Assembly (NCBI RefSeq): GCF_011075055.1
Contig: NW_025401117.1
Coordinates: forward strand, 186,001-250,000
Length of the DNA stretch: 64,000 nucleotides
DNA from: Mangifera indica
Taxonomy: Eukaryota; Streptophyta; Magnoliopsida; Sapindales; Anacardiaceae
Direction: 5' to 3'
Both the position numbers and the translations under genes were made by a program. Under the pieces are notes generated by a model. The model was given only the letters and a program-made list of their open reading frames with translations. It was not told the DNA's origin and did no database searches. Numbering within the stretch: the stretch's first letter is position 1; every line of letters begins with the position of its first letter. This document shows, piece by piece, positions 33,566 to 46,050 of the stretch.

Positions 33566-36197
33566 TGTAACACCCATAAGTAAGCCTAAAGGTATTTAAG
33601 TCTTTTCTTTATATTTAAAATTATGTTTAGAGTGTCATTTAGATAGATTTATAGTGGGAATGATCATGCATTGTAAGAGTGATTTCCGCTTGCACCTAGA
33701 AAAGGCAAGGAAGTCATTTCACGTGAGTGTGTAAAAGTTGTTAGTTAAAAGGGGCACACGTCCGTGTGCCTTATAACATATGCTTGTGTGTCATGTTTGG
33801 GCATGTTTTTATTTAAATGTAAAGTTTGATCATTTTATAAGAAGTTTTACCCTAGTAGCTATCTAACCAAAGGAAAAAGAGGGAAAAAAAGGAAAAAGAA
33901 GGAGCATAGTCACTGGAAAAGAACCTATAATCATCAAAATCCTTGTAGCAATGCCAAGAACTTGTAAGCTTTGGATGAAAGGTAAGTATGGTGACCCTTT
34001 GGCATGCTTATACGAGATTCATGGTTATTATGATGTTTACATGTTAAATTCAGTTAATGCTATAAATAGTTGCTAATCTACATAATGGGCATAAAGATAA
34101 TGTTAATGATATGTAGTAATGTAGTAGAAGTGATCATAACCATATCTTGCTTGTTTGGTGTCTTAATAATATGTTTTAAAGGGTTTAGAGACTAGTATGC
34201 TAGTCTTAAAGAGTGTTGTTGCCATGGAATTATAGTTTGAATTGCATAGAAACCCTAGGACGTGATTTCTTAGTCATGACATACGATTATGTATGGTTTC
34301 ATACACACTCGTGTGTCATTCAAAGAGAAGGAATCTCTATGTTTCTTGCACTCATTCTATAGGGAGACATACATGATTATGTGGTATGGGATACACGTCC
34401 GTGTATGGCTTTCCAAAAGCAGATGATGTGTATCAAAAGACACATGACATAGTACACATGAAGAGCTATACATAGGAGTCTGTCAAGAATACCACCCTAT
34501 GTGTACCTATTTTATACATAGTCGTATGTTGAGTGCCACATGCCCATGTATATTTGCCAGGAGGCACACAAGTATGGGTAGAATGCATACGACCGTTTAC
34601 TCTCTAGTATAGGTAAAAAGATAAGAATATCCCTAGGCTATGAGCATAGAAAAGGGAAAACTTAGAAAAAAGAATAAAAAGCAACCAAAGGATAAAGTAA
34701 ATCAAGAGAGACATAAAACAAGTGCCTGACTATGTGGATGGCAACAAGAACTCAGATCGAGTCATATTTAGGTCAAAAGTTAGAAAATCTAAAGGTAGTG
34801 GTATACAACTAGATGGTCACCAGCAATATGCGTAAATGACTATAATTTTGAAAGCATTAGGGTTGGATACCCATAAGATATATCATGCACTCGATGCCAA
34901 AGTGCATAGCCACCTACTTCAGTTTAGGTATGCAAGGTAAACATATAGCTTTTAGTTATTCCATATGTGATTAGTGAGATGCACCATATATGTACTCGAG
35001 GTAGGGGCTATCTTTGGATGGTTAATCAACATTTTCAATCTGTTATAAAAAATGTTCCTATATGATCTAGGTGTCCTAATCAACTAGCCCAATACGCTAT
35101 ATGACATGTGCATAAGGTATAATAGTTAGTGATATGCAAAGTTTCTTACACTTTTACTAAGTTATCAAATATGTCGAGTTCAGCTTAGGCCTTAAGTATC
35201 CTTGTGAAAACCCTATGTCAGGATACCAGAGTATCGAGTTATGATTATAGCTAAATTCATAAGTGGAATGCCAAGTTTATCATATTGATATGTAATTCGG
35301 GCTTTTAGTTAGTTAGTTAGTCTGATAGTTCATTTGACATGTGTGTAAGAAAATATAATTAATGGCACACAAGGTGTCTTATGCTTTCATCAGGGCACCA
35401 TATATGCTAATTTCAGCTTAGGCCTAATCAACCTTTGTTGATGGCCTATGTTAGGGCACGAAGGTGCCGAGATGTGACCACAAAGAGATTCATGAATGGA
35501 ATGCTAAGTTTATCAGCTTTATATGTTATATAGGGTATCACAGTTGGTTAGCCCAATAAACCATATGGCATATACTCAAAGCATGATATTGGTTAGACAC
35601 TCATGTTGTCATTTATTTTTATTAAGGCATTAGAGATACTGAGATCAGCTTAGGCCTTAGCAGATTATGTGAGACGACCTATGTATATAGGGCACAAGGA
35701 TGTTGAGAATAAATAGATGGACAAGGTAGTGAGCCAAATATATCTGCTTCTACCACAAGGATATTTAACGATGGAATACTAATATTTTAGTTTTATGCTT
35801 TGTGCAGAGTACTGAGGTGTCACCAACTTACTAAGTGTTTTCACTTAAACATTCCTTTTTGTGGTTATGCAAGTAAAGGTGAATAGCAATCCAGCCGAGT
35901 TATTACATAGGGGCAAGAGATAAAACTATCATTTTATAATTTTTATGTTATTTATTCATTGATTTCTAAATTATGCATAATAGAGATTTTAGTTATTTTC
36001 AGACATTTGAGTTGTAATAATAGAGAGTTTTATTGTTGTTAAAGTATTTATTCAGTTTACACCTTTTTGCACGCATTTTAGATTTAAGGTATTATTTTCA
36101 TATTGTTTTCCACAATTTTAAATAAAGAAGTCAAGTCAAACATGTCTCTTTAGGTTATGTTCCATGTAGAGGTATGTTTCTGGAGAGGGGTGTTACA
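33566..36197 (+). repeat. 3' LTR of the decayed gypsy element
   Basis: 2632 bp, the partner of 27067-29715. The divergence (for example TGTAACACCTATAAGTAAGC versus TGTAACACCCATAAGTAAGC and many later changes) shows an old insertion. A hAT MITE begins 3 bp beyond its end. Confidence 0.9.
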
Positions 36198-36199
36198 CC

Positions 36200-36687
36200 T
36201 AGGCCTGGATTTGAAATAAGCTTATTCAGACTTGAAACAAGTTTTGTTCGAATGAGCCCAAGCTGAGCTTTCCTTAAATGAGCCCAAGTATGAACGCAAA
36301 CCTAGATTTTAAGCGAAAAATGAATATGAATCTAGACCCGAACACAAGTTGAGCAAATCGAGCTTGGCTCGCAAGTTGCTCACTCAATTGAAAAAAAAAA
36401 TTAATTTGGAACAAACGACACCATTTGTTCCCTAAAATACGAGCTTGAAGTTGAGACGTCGAGCTTGAAATACGAGCCCAAAGTCGATCAAAGTGAACTT
36501 GAGCCTGAATGCATGAACCCAAGCTAAGTGTGAGCCGATCTTCAACACTAAAATTATGAAACAAGCTAAACACGAACATGTGTTTAGCGAGCTTGGCGAG
36601 CCCAAACCGTAACCCAAGCCCGAGCTTGGGCTCACCAAAAATGAGTCGGGCCTTGTTTGGGCTTGATTCGGCTTGTATCCAACCCTA
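36200..36687. mobile_element. hAT-type MITE, 488 bp, at the gypsy LTR edge
   Basis: The left end is TAGGCCTGGATTTGAA; the reverse complement of the right end is TAGGGTTGGATACAAG. Perfect 8-bp target duplications GTTACACC flank it (36192-36199 and 36688-36695); the first six bases of the duplication are the final bases of the gypsy LTR. The ends match those of the 236-bp element at 11614-11849. The two ORFs read across it on the minus strand reflect GAGCTTG-rich low-complexity sequence. Confidence 0.9.
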
Positions 36688-36696
36688 GTTACACCT

Positions 36697-37915
36697 CTAT
36701 GGCTCTTGTATGTGTTAAGTGTTAAGTTTTCAAGATGCCAATAATTGGTAGTGTAACATAATTTTAAAATTTTAAAAATCAAACAATTCTCTAAACCTTA
36801 ACCAGGATACACGTTTTATGCATAAAATTCATAAACTTATAAAACATATATAGAAATATCCTTCTTTGTCACCTATAGTTCTCTTTTAGTTCTAGTAAGC
36901 AACGATTATAGTTAAGCCTTCATAGTTACTGTTTTGTGTGGATACTAAGAAGCAAGCCTACACTTAGTTTTGAGAGTGACTTCTTCATGACCTTTTTCCA
37001 TCAATGAAAGATGAAAGAGTTGTCCATGCAAATTTACTTAATAAACACCCTATATGTGTTTTGTATGTTTGCGAATTAATCGTACTATAGGGATGATCTA
37101 AAAAAGAAGTTTTGCAAAATGTTTGTTGTTAAATTAAAATTTTTAATTTGTTATTCTACTTTCAAAGACCACAAAATCCCTACACATCAAAGTTAATATC
37201 CCCAAACATGCGTTTTGTATAGGTAGTATCCTTTTGTTGTCTAACCCAGATTGATTTCAAACTTATAGATCTTTGGTCGTAATTTCGATTCTACACAAAT
37301 TGTTGGTTGATATATTTTGAACATGTTATCACTAACATCATTTGTATAACTTCCATTATAGTTTAGCCAAAGATTTTTTTTTTCAATATTTATTGACATT
37401 CACTCCAAAACATAGATCTTAGTTGAATCAGTGGATACTCATAACCCAATACTTTTCAAGTCATTGAATCTCATCTTGATCATCATTCATATTTACATAC
37501 AAATAACATATGACCAATATGACTTCTTATATAATATAGTTAGCCTCGTATTTATATACTATATGAATTATACACATCTATATTGGATCAACCATGATAT
37601 CTTAGGTAAAAAAAGATTATTTTATACACTAGTACAATTATATGATAAGTCATTGACTATAATTTAATGACTATATGACTTATCGTTATTGGTCACACTT
37701 GAAAAATAGTTCTCAAACTGTTAATTATATTAATGTCCTAATGACATGACCATTATTGTCACCAGTACTAATGTCATACAGAGTCATTCAGTATGCTTAC
37801 TATGCAATATTATTGTCTAACTTATATCACATTCGTAGAGAACAATTTGATGATTCAACTTATATATTAATATGTCATCCAAATAGTTCACATTCATGCT
37901 TTATATAAATACGAA
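36697..37915 (-). mobile_element. Primer site and part of the 5' LTR of the minus-strand copia element
   Basis: A degenerate copia primer-site relic (GGCTCTTGTATGTGT, plus-strand view) lies at 36701-36715. An LTR-like edge TGTTAAGTTTTCAAGATGCC starts at 36720. The next 150 bp align with the inverted end of the LTR at 58111-59970; shared blocks are AGTGTA-CA-AATT, AAAATTTTAAAAAT and CACGTTTTATGCATA. The right limit is unclear because the foldback element at 37916 follows. It probably belongs with the pol relic at 25491-27066, with gag to integrase deleted. Confidence 0.6.
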
Positions 37916-38701
37916 GGCCAAAAAACCTAAAGTATATTGTTTCTCAAGTTTCCCCCTATTAACTTTAAAAATTCTGTTTACCCACCCATGACCATTTAAA
38001 TCTGTTAGTTTTAAGAGCAAAATCTTTATTTTATATTTAATATTAAAAATAAACTTAAATTTGATTTCATTTTCCCCTTTTAAACTCTAAAAACTAATAA
38101 TTTCCTCTAAACCCAAGTTTTCAAAAATTGTATTTTCTCTTTAAGGTTTCCAAATTTTCAAATCCATTTTTTTTTTGTGATGGCCAATGATCTTCAAGCA
38201 TTGTATTTTCCTCTCTAGCGAGTCCTCATTTTGGTTATGCTCATTCCAATGTTGTAAGGCATCGTCATCAACAAAGATGCCTCGTCTTTGTCCAGAGATG
38301 AAAATGAGGTTTTTATTGACGATGAAGACTCTTCGTCAACAAAGAGTCTTTGTCAGTGAGATGAGGACAAATCATCTTTGTCGATGACGACACTTCACGA
38401 CATTAGAAAGAGCACGGTCGAAAGGAGAATGTGTCAGAGAGGAAGAAATGGTGCCTAGAGATCATCGATTGTCGTCGAAAAAATTGGATTTGAAAGTTTG
38501 GAAACCTAGGGGGAAAATATATTTTTTAAAAACTTAGGTTTGGGAGAAATTGTTAGTTTTTAGGGTTTAGGGGAAAAAATAATATAACTAACAGACTCAG
38601 TTAATTTTAACCGTCTATGGGTAGGTAAATGAGATTTTCAAAGTTAACAGAGGAAAACTTGGGAAATTAACATACTTTAGGGTAGAATAAGTCTTTTGGC
38701 C
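37916..38701. mobile_element. Foldback (long-TIR) MULE-like element, 786 bp
   Basis: The left arm begins GGCCAAAAAACCTAAAGTAT; the reverse complement of the right arm begins GGCCAAAAGACTTATTCTAC and continues with the same blocks (CTAAAGTAT, CAAGTTT, TTAACTTT, ACCCA). The flanks AAATACGAA (37907-37915) and AAATATGAA (38702-38710) match at 8 of 9 positions, a MULE-type target duplication. The unique centre (about 38180-38400) contains repeated TCGTC/GACGA motifs. No transposase is present. Confidence 0.85.
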
Positions 38702-38726
38702 AAATATGAACAAAAGAAATAGTTTA

Positions 38727-38730
<4 letters not shown>

Positions 38731-38798
<68 letters not shown>

Positions 38799-38841
38799 TG
38801 TATGTATGTATGTATGTATGTATGTATGTATGTATGTATGT
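38731..38841 (+). repeat. Compound TA / TATG microsatellite
   Basis: About 19 TA repeats are followed directly by about 18 TATG (or ATGT) repeats. The ORFs on both strands across it encode only IYIYI or YVCM repeats and are not genes. Confidence 0.95.
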
Positions 38842-38889
38842 ACAAAAGAACTATTTCTTTTATTAATAAATTATTGCAAGTGTACATAC

Positions 38890-40570
38890 AAGATAAAATG
38901 CCCTGAAACTAATAACATGAATGGTTCCTAAGGCATACATAACAAAGTTGGCCTTCATATGGTTAAGATGATTGATTACATTACACAGTTGGTAAGCTTG
39001 AGATTTATCATAGACAATGACCTTGCTATTGACTTAGTACTAAAATCCTTCCCTAAGTTATGAGCTAATTTTATTATGAATTTTAATCTAAATGAAAAAG
39101 AGATATCCCTTGAAGACTTGTTGTATATGCTCAGAATTACTAAATAAGAGGTATGAAAGGTAACTTTAACTAATGTGCTTATGGTTGAAGCCCAAACAAC
39201 TAAAGTCAAGGCCTTGGGAAAAGGCAAAGCCAAGGTTAAACCCAAGCCCCAAACGAAGAAATAACATAATACCACTACTTAACCTACAAGTGGTATAGGG
39301 AAGAAAAAAATTTGTCTACTTTTATTGTGACAAGGCAGGCTACTAGAGAAAACATTGTAAAGTCTTTCTATAAAACAAGAAAAAGAAGGTAGTTGAAGCC
39401 TTTACTTCACGTATGTTTGTCATTGAGATAAACTATTCTCGTTATTCATCTTGGGTTATAGACATAGAATATGGTGTTCATATTAGTTCTAATATACAAG
39501 AACTATAGTAGAGTAGATTGCTTGCCAAAAGTGAGGTTAGCCTACTTGTTGGAAATGAAGCACACATTGTTGCATTGGCCATGGGGGTTATCTTAGGGTG
39601 CCCACTAGGCTAGTTTTAGTATTAAACGATTATTATTATGTTCCTTTTGTTTTGACTTTTGTATTTGTTTTAGACAAAAAGGGACATTTATTTTTAATTA
39701 CTGGTGATACTATAATCATCAGCTTAAATAATATTCTTTATGGAACAGTTGAATTGTATAATGGTTTACACATTTTAAAACTTGATAATGAAATTCTTAA
39801 TTAGTAAAATAATAAATAATTAAAATCGAACAATCTAAATACCACATATTTGTAGCATTACAGGATAAACCACAAAGGATTTAAATGTATATCGAGACTT
39901 TTTGAACAAAAAGTAAGATGGTCAAAGCACCCTTTAATAGACATAATAAAAGGGCAACTAAACTATTAGGGATCATACACAACAATGTGTATAGGCCTAT
40001 AACAGTGCATAGTAGTATGAGAAAGCTTACTTTGTCACATTTACTAATGACTTCAGTAAATATGGCTATGTATTTTTTTATGAAACATAAGTTTGAATGC
40101 TTTGATAAATTCAAAGAATTCAAGAACAAGATGAAAAAACAACTTGGGAAACATATTAAAATCCTTTGAAGTGATCGAAGAGGTGAATACCTAAGTATTG
40201 AATTCAGAGAATATTTGAAGGAAAATAGGATAGTATGTCAACTCCCTTCTCCTAGTAAACTACAACATAATAGTGTATTTGAATAAAAGAATATAACCTT
40301 GATGGAAATGGCTAGTTCCATCATAAGGTTTACTTATCTACTCATGTCTTTATGAGGTCATGTATTAGAAATTGCTACCTATACTAATTATGTCTTATCT
40401 AAATCTGTTGATAAAACTTTATATGAGTTGTGGATTGAGCGAAAGCCTAATCTAGATTACTCAAAGATGTAGGGTTATGAAGCTTATATCAAGAAAATGA
40501 CTTTTAAATCAGCTAAATGCTAAGTTTGAAAAGTGTATCTTTATGGGGTACTCGAAGGGAACTTAGGCTG
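38890..40570 (+). pseudogene. Ty1/copia gag-protease-integrase relic
   Basis: Broken frames show copia domains in order. Near 38960-39140 is a Gag segment ending SLEDLLYMLRITK. At 39313-39380 is a degenerate CCHC knuckle (YFYCDKAGY..KHCK). Around 39700-39800 is a pre-integrase segment (NNILYGTVELYNGLHILKL). From 39915 to 40550 is integrase sequence, including VNMAMYFFMKHKFECFDKFK and a segment reading RSD-RGEYL. A stretch like LEIATYTNYVLSKSVDKTL follows near 40390. Reverse transcriptase is missing; the relic ends where a minus-strand copia LTR fragment begins. The second plus-strand copia at 62100-64000 carries the same family. Confidence 0.8.
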
Positions 40571-40574
40571 GTGT

Positions 40575-41089
40575 CAAACCATACCAATCCTTATACAAAA
40601 CGGTCTGATGACCTCAAGTTTAAGGATCATATACACCTTTGTTCACTAAAAGGATATATTTTATAAACACTGAAATAACCATCCATATAGAATCCTCTTG
40701 GTAGGCCAGTCTAGTGAACAAGTCTACAATGTGCACCCATATGTTGCATAAAGTTGTTAGCAAACTACTTTGACTTATGAGAACTGTTATCATCTTTTAA
40801 TAAGGTTGTTCAACACTATGATAACTCTATCACTATTACCTATGCCCTTGGTCATGGTAATATTAGAGTTACAGATGTTTTAAGAATAACCACCTAATAT
40901 GCACACAAGGCTCTCATGATTAGGTGCTAAGCATTGATCCCCTTGTCATGGTTCAACCATTTTTAGGACATTTGTCTGAGTATATATTAATATGCTTTAT
41001 TAAAAAAGAATGCTACAATAAATTACAAATATGACCTTTATCACTGAACTTGTATTATCATAGGGATTAGCTTTAGGACACTAACCCCA
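40575..41089 (-). repeat. Partial copia LTR (minus orientation)
   Basis: It aligns with 24990-25490 in direct orientation and with 58111-58560 in inverted orientation; for example all carry ATAACCATCCATAT or ACCATCCATAT followed by TCCTCT. The right edge is at ..CCCCA, followed by RNase H-like sequence as at 25491. The left part of the LTR is missing at the junction with the plus-strand relic. Confidence 0.72.
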
Positions 41090-44000
41090 CCAATCTCTTA
41101 ATTGAACTATAGCCAATCATCTATGCAACCAACATCGGATGATTGTACGTGCCCATCATTGCTTCTACTATAATAGAACATTCATTGATACATTTTGTTC
41201 ATTTAGTTTTTTAAAGGTTAACCAACCTTTCTTTTATCAATCTAAGATGGCAAAATCACCTAAGTATGCAACTAGACCATTTGGTGAGACATGACTCCAT
41301 GAAGCATTTGTTTGGTAGTACCAAATCATTGATGATAGAAGTCAACTTTACAATCTAATTTGCCTTTGAAGACCTTGCATTTTGAATGCCTCATACTCGA
41401 TTTCTATTGCAGATTTGATTCAACATATTTATGACCTATCCTTTTGAATTGATATTCATTATTTTCTACTTGATCTGTCTTATGTCATTATTTCTCATTC
41501 AATGACTTCATCCTTCAAGACCTTAGAAACTATCTATATTCCTTTTAAGGAAATAAAAAATATTTCCTAGTGTTTCATCTAACAATGCTTTTTTGGATGT
41601 AGTTGATATTTCTAAAGGATTAAGATATCAACTTTGAGTGTATATCATAATACTCATGATCATACTAATAGTTTGCATTAAGAGAAATCTATCAATCTTT
41701 GTCTCTCAATTTATGTATTTAATGACATATAATCCAAGTGAGGCATGTATCATCATGATAAAAAAAATCCTTTCAGATTCTTATTTGCTAAATCCTTTCA
41801 GCCTTAATATATTATAAACACTTAAATTCGATAGTTTATACCATCTATAACAATAAATCAAGTGAGGATATGGACTACTTAGTTTAAGTTCTTTTATAAA
41901 AGATTACTTGGTTATCTAATTCTTATGTTAGCTACAAATATGACATTTAATTCTGATATATATCGTCATATAGATATACAATGTCAAAATTGTCATTGTA
42001 CTCCTACTAGCTTTTATATACAAATTTCATATTTAACTTAGTAAAACCAAAAGATTTTATGGTTTTATTTATATGAAATTTATAGATTTCGCACATGAAA
42101 TGTTTAATATAACTCAACTTATATACCCAACTAGCTCCTTTTAAATGTTAATACCATTGGTTATGTTATGGTCATAACCATTCTAGGTTTTATCCATTGG
42201 AGCTACTCTTGACAATTAATTGTAAACTTTTAATGGTATGCAACAACTATAAGCATATCTAAATTTTAGTATCACTTATAGGCCTTAGATTTTAAAGTCA
42301 TAAATGACTAGTGTGTTTGTCAAAAGTTATGAGAATGTTAATTCTTATAAACTTATAATGCACCTCATTTTTCCTACATGATTCTATATACTTAGGCTGA
42401 TTACCCTTTTTTCTCTAGGAATAATTACTCTTCATTATGGTGTTCAACCATACTTATTAGCACTTCATTTACTTTATGTCTATATTTTTGTAAATTAGAA
42501 CTCAATTGAGTTCTATTATCTTCCCACTTGATCATTTAAAGAATGGCGTCTAAAAGAATCTTCCAAAATAGACTTTAAAACCTATTTTGCACTCGAAGAG
42601 CAATATTCTTAAGTTTTGTTTATAATATCACACAAGATAATCTATTCTAACTCAAGTTAATTGCTTAACATTAGTGTCACTACCATTGTTAAATCCAATA
42701 GATAATATGGCATACACATATCATATTTCCAACTTGTAGGTCCATATTTTCTTTTGGCTAGTATCCTATTATGCCTCAATTTCTTCACATCGAATAAATA
42801 TAAGCATTTAAATCTTGTGTTAAATAGTCTTAGATTTCGAGAAAATGTTCAATTCTCAATCTTACCTAAAGTTTAAGACTTGGTTTTCCTTCTTTCATTA
42901 GCTAGAAAGGTTTTGAAATGTTCACTTCAGTGGCTAGGTTTACCATATCAAAAGCAAATTACCTTACTTTTGCCAACTGCACCTTTGTGAGAGTTTAGTG
43001 TGTTCTAGCGTATTGGCGAAGATTCAGAATTTAGTTAGGCATTAACCTTTCTTCTTTCTTCAGTTTTTTTCAAACTGGCTTTAACTTGTTTAGCCATTCT
43101 AATATGTACATAATCATGCACTACTATTTCTATGAAACCTTCAATGGATTCTTTGTAGTTATCTTTAAAAAGCCTATAACAAACTTAGTGTACGATTTGA
43201 GTAAAGATAAGATGAAAAAGTTAAACATCCATGTTATTCATCATATGTGAGTCTAGAGTTTTAGCCCTCTCGATCAATTTAACTGTATTAAACATGTGAG
43301 TTCCATTCTCCACTCTACCATCCATTTTGCTTTTCTCATAAGGATTAATTATTTTCATTTTAGCATCAAGTATAGGCATAACTGGTAAATCTTGTGCAAC
43401 AACATACAAGATTCTCCTTTCTTCTAGTATAGTCCATAGATGTTGATACCAATCAAAGTGTTTTGCATCCAACCCAAACTCATTTTTGAATATCTTTTTA
43501 AAATTAGGTAGTGTGTTAAGTCCATTTTACAAAAACAAAATAAAGTCATATTTTAATTTTATATTTATTTAACGTGTTATTTCATTAAATAAATGCTCTT
43601 ACTATTTTATTCAAGATAATGATCTTCTTTATTGAAATTAGGAAATCCCCATAGACTTTCTAATGGTTTTAGGATCCTATTGAATAAATTCTCCCCTTCA
43701 CTTTGACAAATAATTTCAAATTAACAAGTTAGGTAGATCAATCAAACCAATCACAAAAATCTACGATCTCTAATTCAACAGTTATGCATGAACCAATCAT
43801 GAGATATCAATTTTCATTCTCGGTTTCAGTAGGATGGATACTACATATCACTTATACAATAATAATTGCATGTCCTTAACTCTGCCTCTAATACATTTTT
43901 AACTTCGCTTTACAAACAAGCTAGGTGTACTAATTAAGTTAGACCTCATATAAACAATCACTAGATGTTCCATCTAGTAGAAGTGTACCCTTTGCTTTGG

Positions 44001-45180
44001 TGAACAAGGTTCTGACAAACAAGGGCTTGCCTCGAGGCATCATACTGGAAAACATTTGATTATTTTTGACTTAATAAATATATTTAAGGGATTTATTATT
44101 GTCTCACCAATTTTAGTTATTTAGCATGTGAGGTGATTATTTAGAAAAGTAAAACCTAACATGCATACTACAACGTAAATTAAATGTGTCGGTATACAAT
44201 TTTAACTAATGTCAATCCCTTTGAGCCAAAAGGGATTGACTAGTCAACATCTTGTTATTTGAGTCTTCAAACATTCCTTCATCTTCAGTTTTCAAGTTTA
44301 CATGGCTTCATATCTTGGTTACAATTTTTCTAATAATGAAAAATTAAATCCTATTCTAATTTTACATTCGTAAAATAAAAACTCAAGTTACATTTGAGGG
44401 AAGTTATGTGAGAAGAGAAGTACAATAGAATTTTAGAGAAGACAAGACATGCTAGTCCTATTTTAATTATTACAAATCCAAAAATAATAAATAAAAATAA
44501 AAGCATTTATAAGGTTCTTAAGTTGTATACTAGACACAATATACATATAAACATACATACATCATAATCAAAATTAAAGTGAATTAGTTTTAATTATTTT
44601 ACCAAAGTGTCAATTTACATTTTAGTCACTTAAGTTTTGCATAATTGCATTTCAACCTTAAAGGTCAAGAAAAATTCCCTAGTTTTCGACAAGCCATATT
44701 GCTGAGGTGAGGGAATATAACACATAAACTATCCTTACACCATCAATAACCTTCGAAACACGCAGCAACACAATTCGAAGGTGATTTCATGCAATTACAT
44801 GAAATCAATGGCTAATCAACCAAATTTTAAATAACTGCATACTTCAACAATATTAAGCAAAAAAAATTAAGGAACTAAAAGTCAGTAAATTTAACACAAA
44901 TTTATGTTCTTTATATGACCTCAAATAAAACGTCAGCCAAAAATTTTAAAACGTCGGTCTAAGATATGACCATAATTGCATGCAACAATAAAACGTCAAC
45001 CAAAAATTTTAAATTAATGATAACATCAATCATAAAATTGTCACAACAATTTTATAACAGCCAATTGAAATTTAAAATAAAAAAAATTGATATCAACAAT
45101 TAAAAATATGTAATCAAATTAAATAAATTCACAAGTGTAATTTTTTAAATTAATTCCTTAAGGTTGGCCCTAATACCATT
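41090..45180 (-). mobile_element. Internal part of a decayed minus-strand Ty1/copia element
   Basis: The order on the minus strand is: primer-site relic at 45166-45180 (reverse complement begins AATGGTATTAGGGCC), a long leader, gag (43020-43520), a poorly preserved middle, then short RNase H-like sequence next to the LTR fragment (41090-41250). The leader segment 43900-44060 aligns in inverted orientation with 61340-61560, around the block CCAAAGCAAA-GGTACAC. Both elements therefore belong to one family. Much of pol is deleted or beyond recognition. Confidence 0.65.
43020..43520 (-). pseudogene. Ty1/copia Gag N-terminal fragment
   Basis: The frame at 43472-43221 reads MDAKHFDWYQHLWTILEERR then ILYVVAQDLPVMP, the standard start of copia Gag (FLDWYRNLRI..LY..EEPLP type). 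In-frame sequence continues upstream to about 43517 (LPNFKKIFKNEFG). Downstream Gag sequence to about 43020 is broken by stops. Host function is not implied. Confidence 0.8.
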
Positions 45181-45182
45181 CT

Positions 45183-46050
45183 TGGAATTTGCGGCCTTTG
45201 GGTAGCGGAACAGTATTTAAAAAAATTTAATTAATAAAACAGACATACCACAAAACCCCTTTTAGATCATTAACATGTTATTAACACTCATATGATGTTT
45301 ATAGAATATACTTGTATAGAGATAGTTATTTGACTTCTATAAATTGAGACAAATTGTAAAATTACTCTCAGAATCAAGAGTAGACCTGAACCTCGATATC
45401 CACATAGGGCATGAATTGATTGGAGGCTGACACCATGCTAAAATATTCGTTAGAATCATAAGGATGGTTTGTGACCTTTTGGATAAAATCGTGACAAGCA
45501 TAATTCCTCATAAAAGGGTACGATTGGGTTTTATGCACACATTAAAGAAATATTTATGCTATTTTCTTTTTTTCTATGGAAAAAACATATGGCTTGCCTT
45601 GTATTCTTTCCATGAGAAGCAATGCACTCAATGTGCTTTTCTCTTATGTGAGAAATAGTTTGTGCCATCCCACCTTAACATGCATAATAACATATATAGG
45701 TGAGTGACATGCGCTACCTTTTTTCCATGTGAGAACTTTGACTTTTACATAAACTTTAGAAGTCATCTGTACACTAATTTCATGTGCAAATTATATGCAA
45801 TTACATGGGTCCCATCATAAACATTATTATATATATAATTTATAAATGGTTTTATTTTTATTTAACCTTAGTGGTCCACATGAAATAACACACCGAGTTT
45901 GGATTTATCCAACTAGATAAATCCAATCCAACTGTGTACTTGCTCATGTACAACCCTAACCACTCAGGATTATTCACTTTAATCCCTAAGTATTATAAAA
46001 TATACTTTCGGGGCTAAAAACCTTTCCAAAAATCAAAACCCTCAAACCAA
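45183..46050 (-). repeat. Probable 5' LTR of the minus-strand copia element
   Basis: It starts (plus view) TGGAATTTGCGGCCTTTGGG directly beside the primer-site relic. The arrangement GGTAGCGGAACAG, A-rich run, AAAACCCCTTTTAGATC resembles the inverted end of the LTR at 58111-59970. The right limit is not resolved, and 46050-46553 contains LTR-like but unassigned sequence. Confidence 0.5.

Larger units (their letters stand above)
27067..36197 (+). mobile_element. Decayed Ty3/gypsy retrotransposon, 9.1 kb, with both LTRs
   Basis: Paired LTRs at 27067-29715 and 33566-36197 begin TGTAACACC and end GTTACA. A degenerate tRNA-iMet primer site TGGTATCAAAGT lies at 29718-29729. The internal 3850 bp holds broken gag and pol in the same order as the intact element at 46656-56039, but about 900 bp shorter. 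No clean target duplication is visible (CTTAT on the left, CCTCT on the right). This fits rearrangement of the flanks, one of which carries the hAT element at 36200. Confidence 0.9.

Noticed and set aside
36274..36782. Overlapping minus-strand ORFs of 101 and 116 codons
   Set aside because: They lie within or start beside a hAT MITE with GAGCTTG-rich low-complexity sequence and have no recognisable domain.
38615..38906. ORFs on both strands across the TA/TATG tract
   Set aside because: They translate to IYIYI, THTYIH or VCMYVCM repeats made by the microsatellite.
43221..43472. 83-codon minus-strand ORF as a host gene
   Set aside because: It matches the N-terminal region of copia Gag and lies between copia leader and pol relics.
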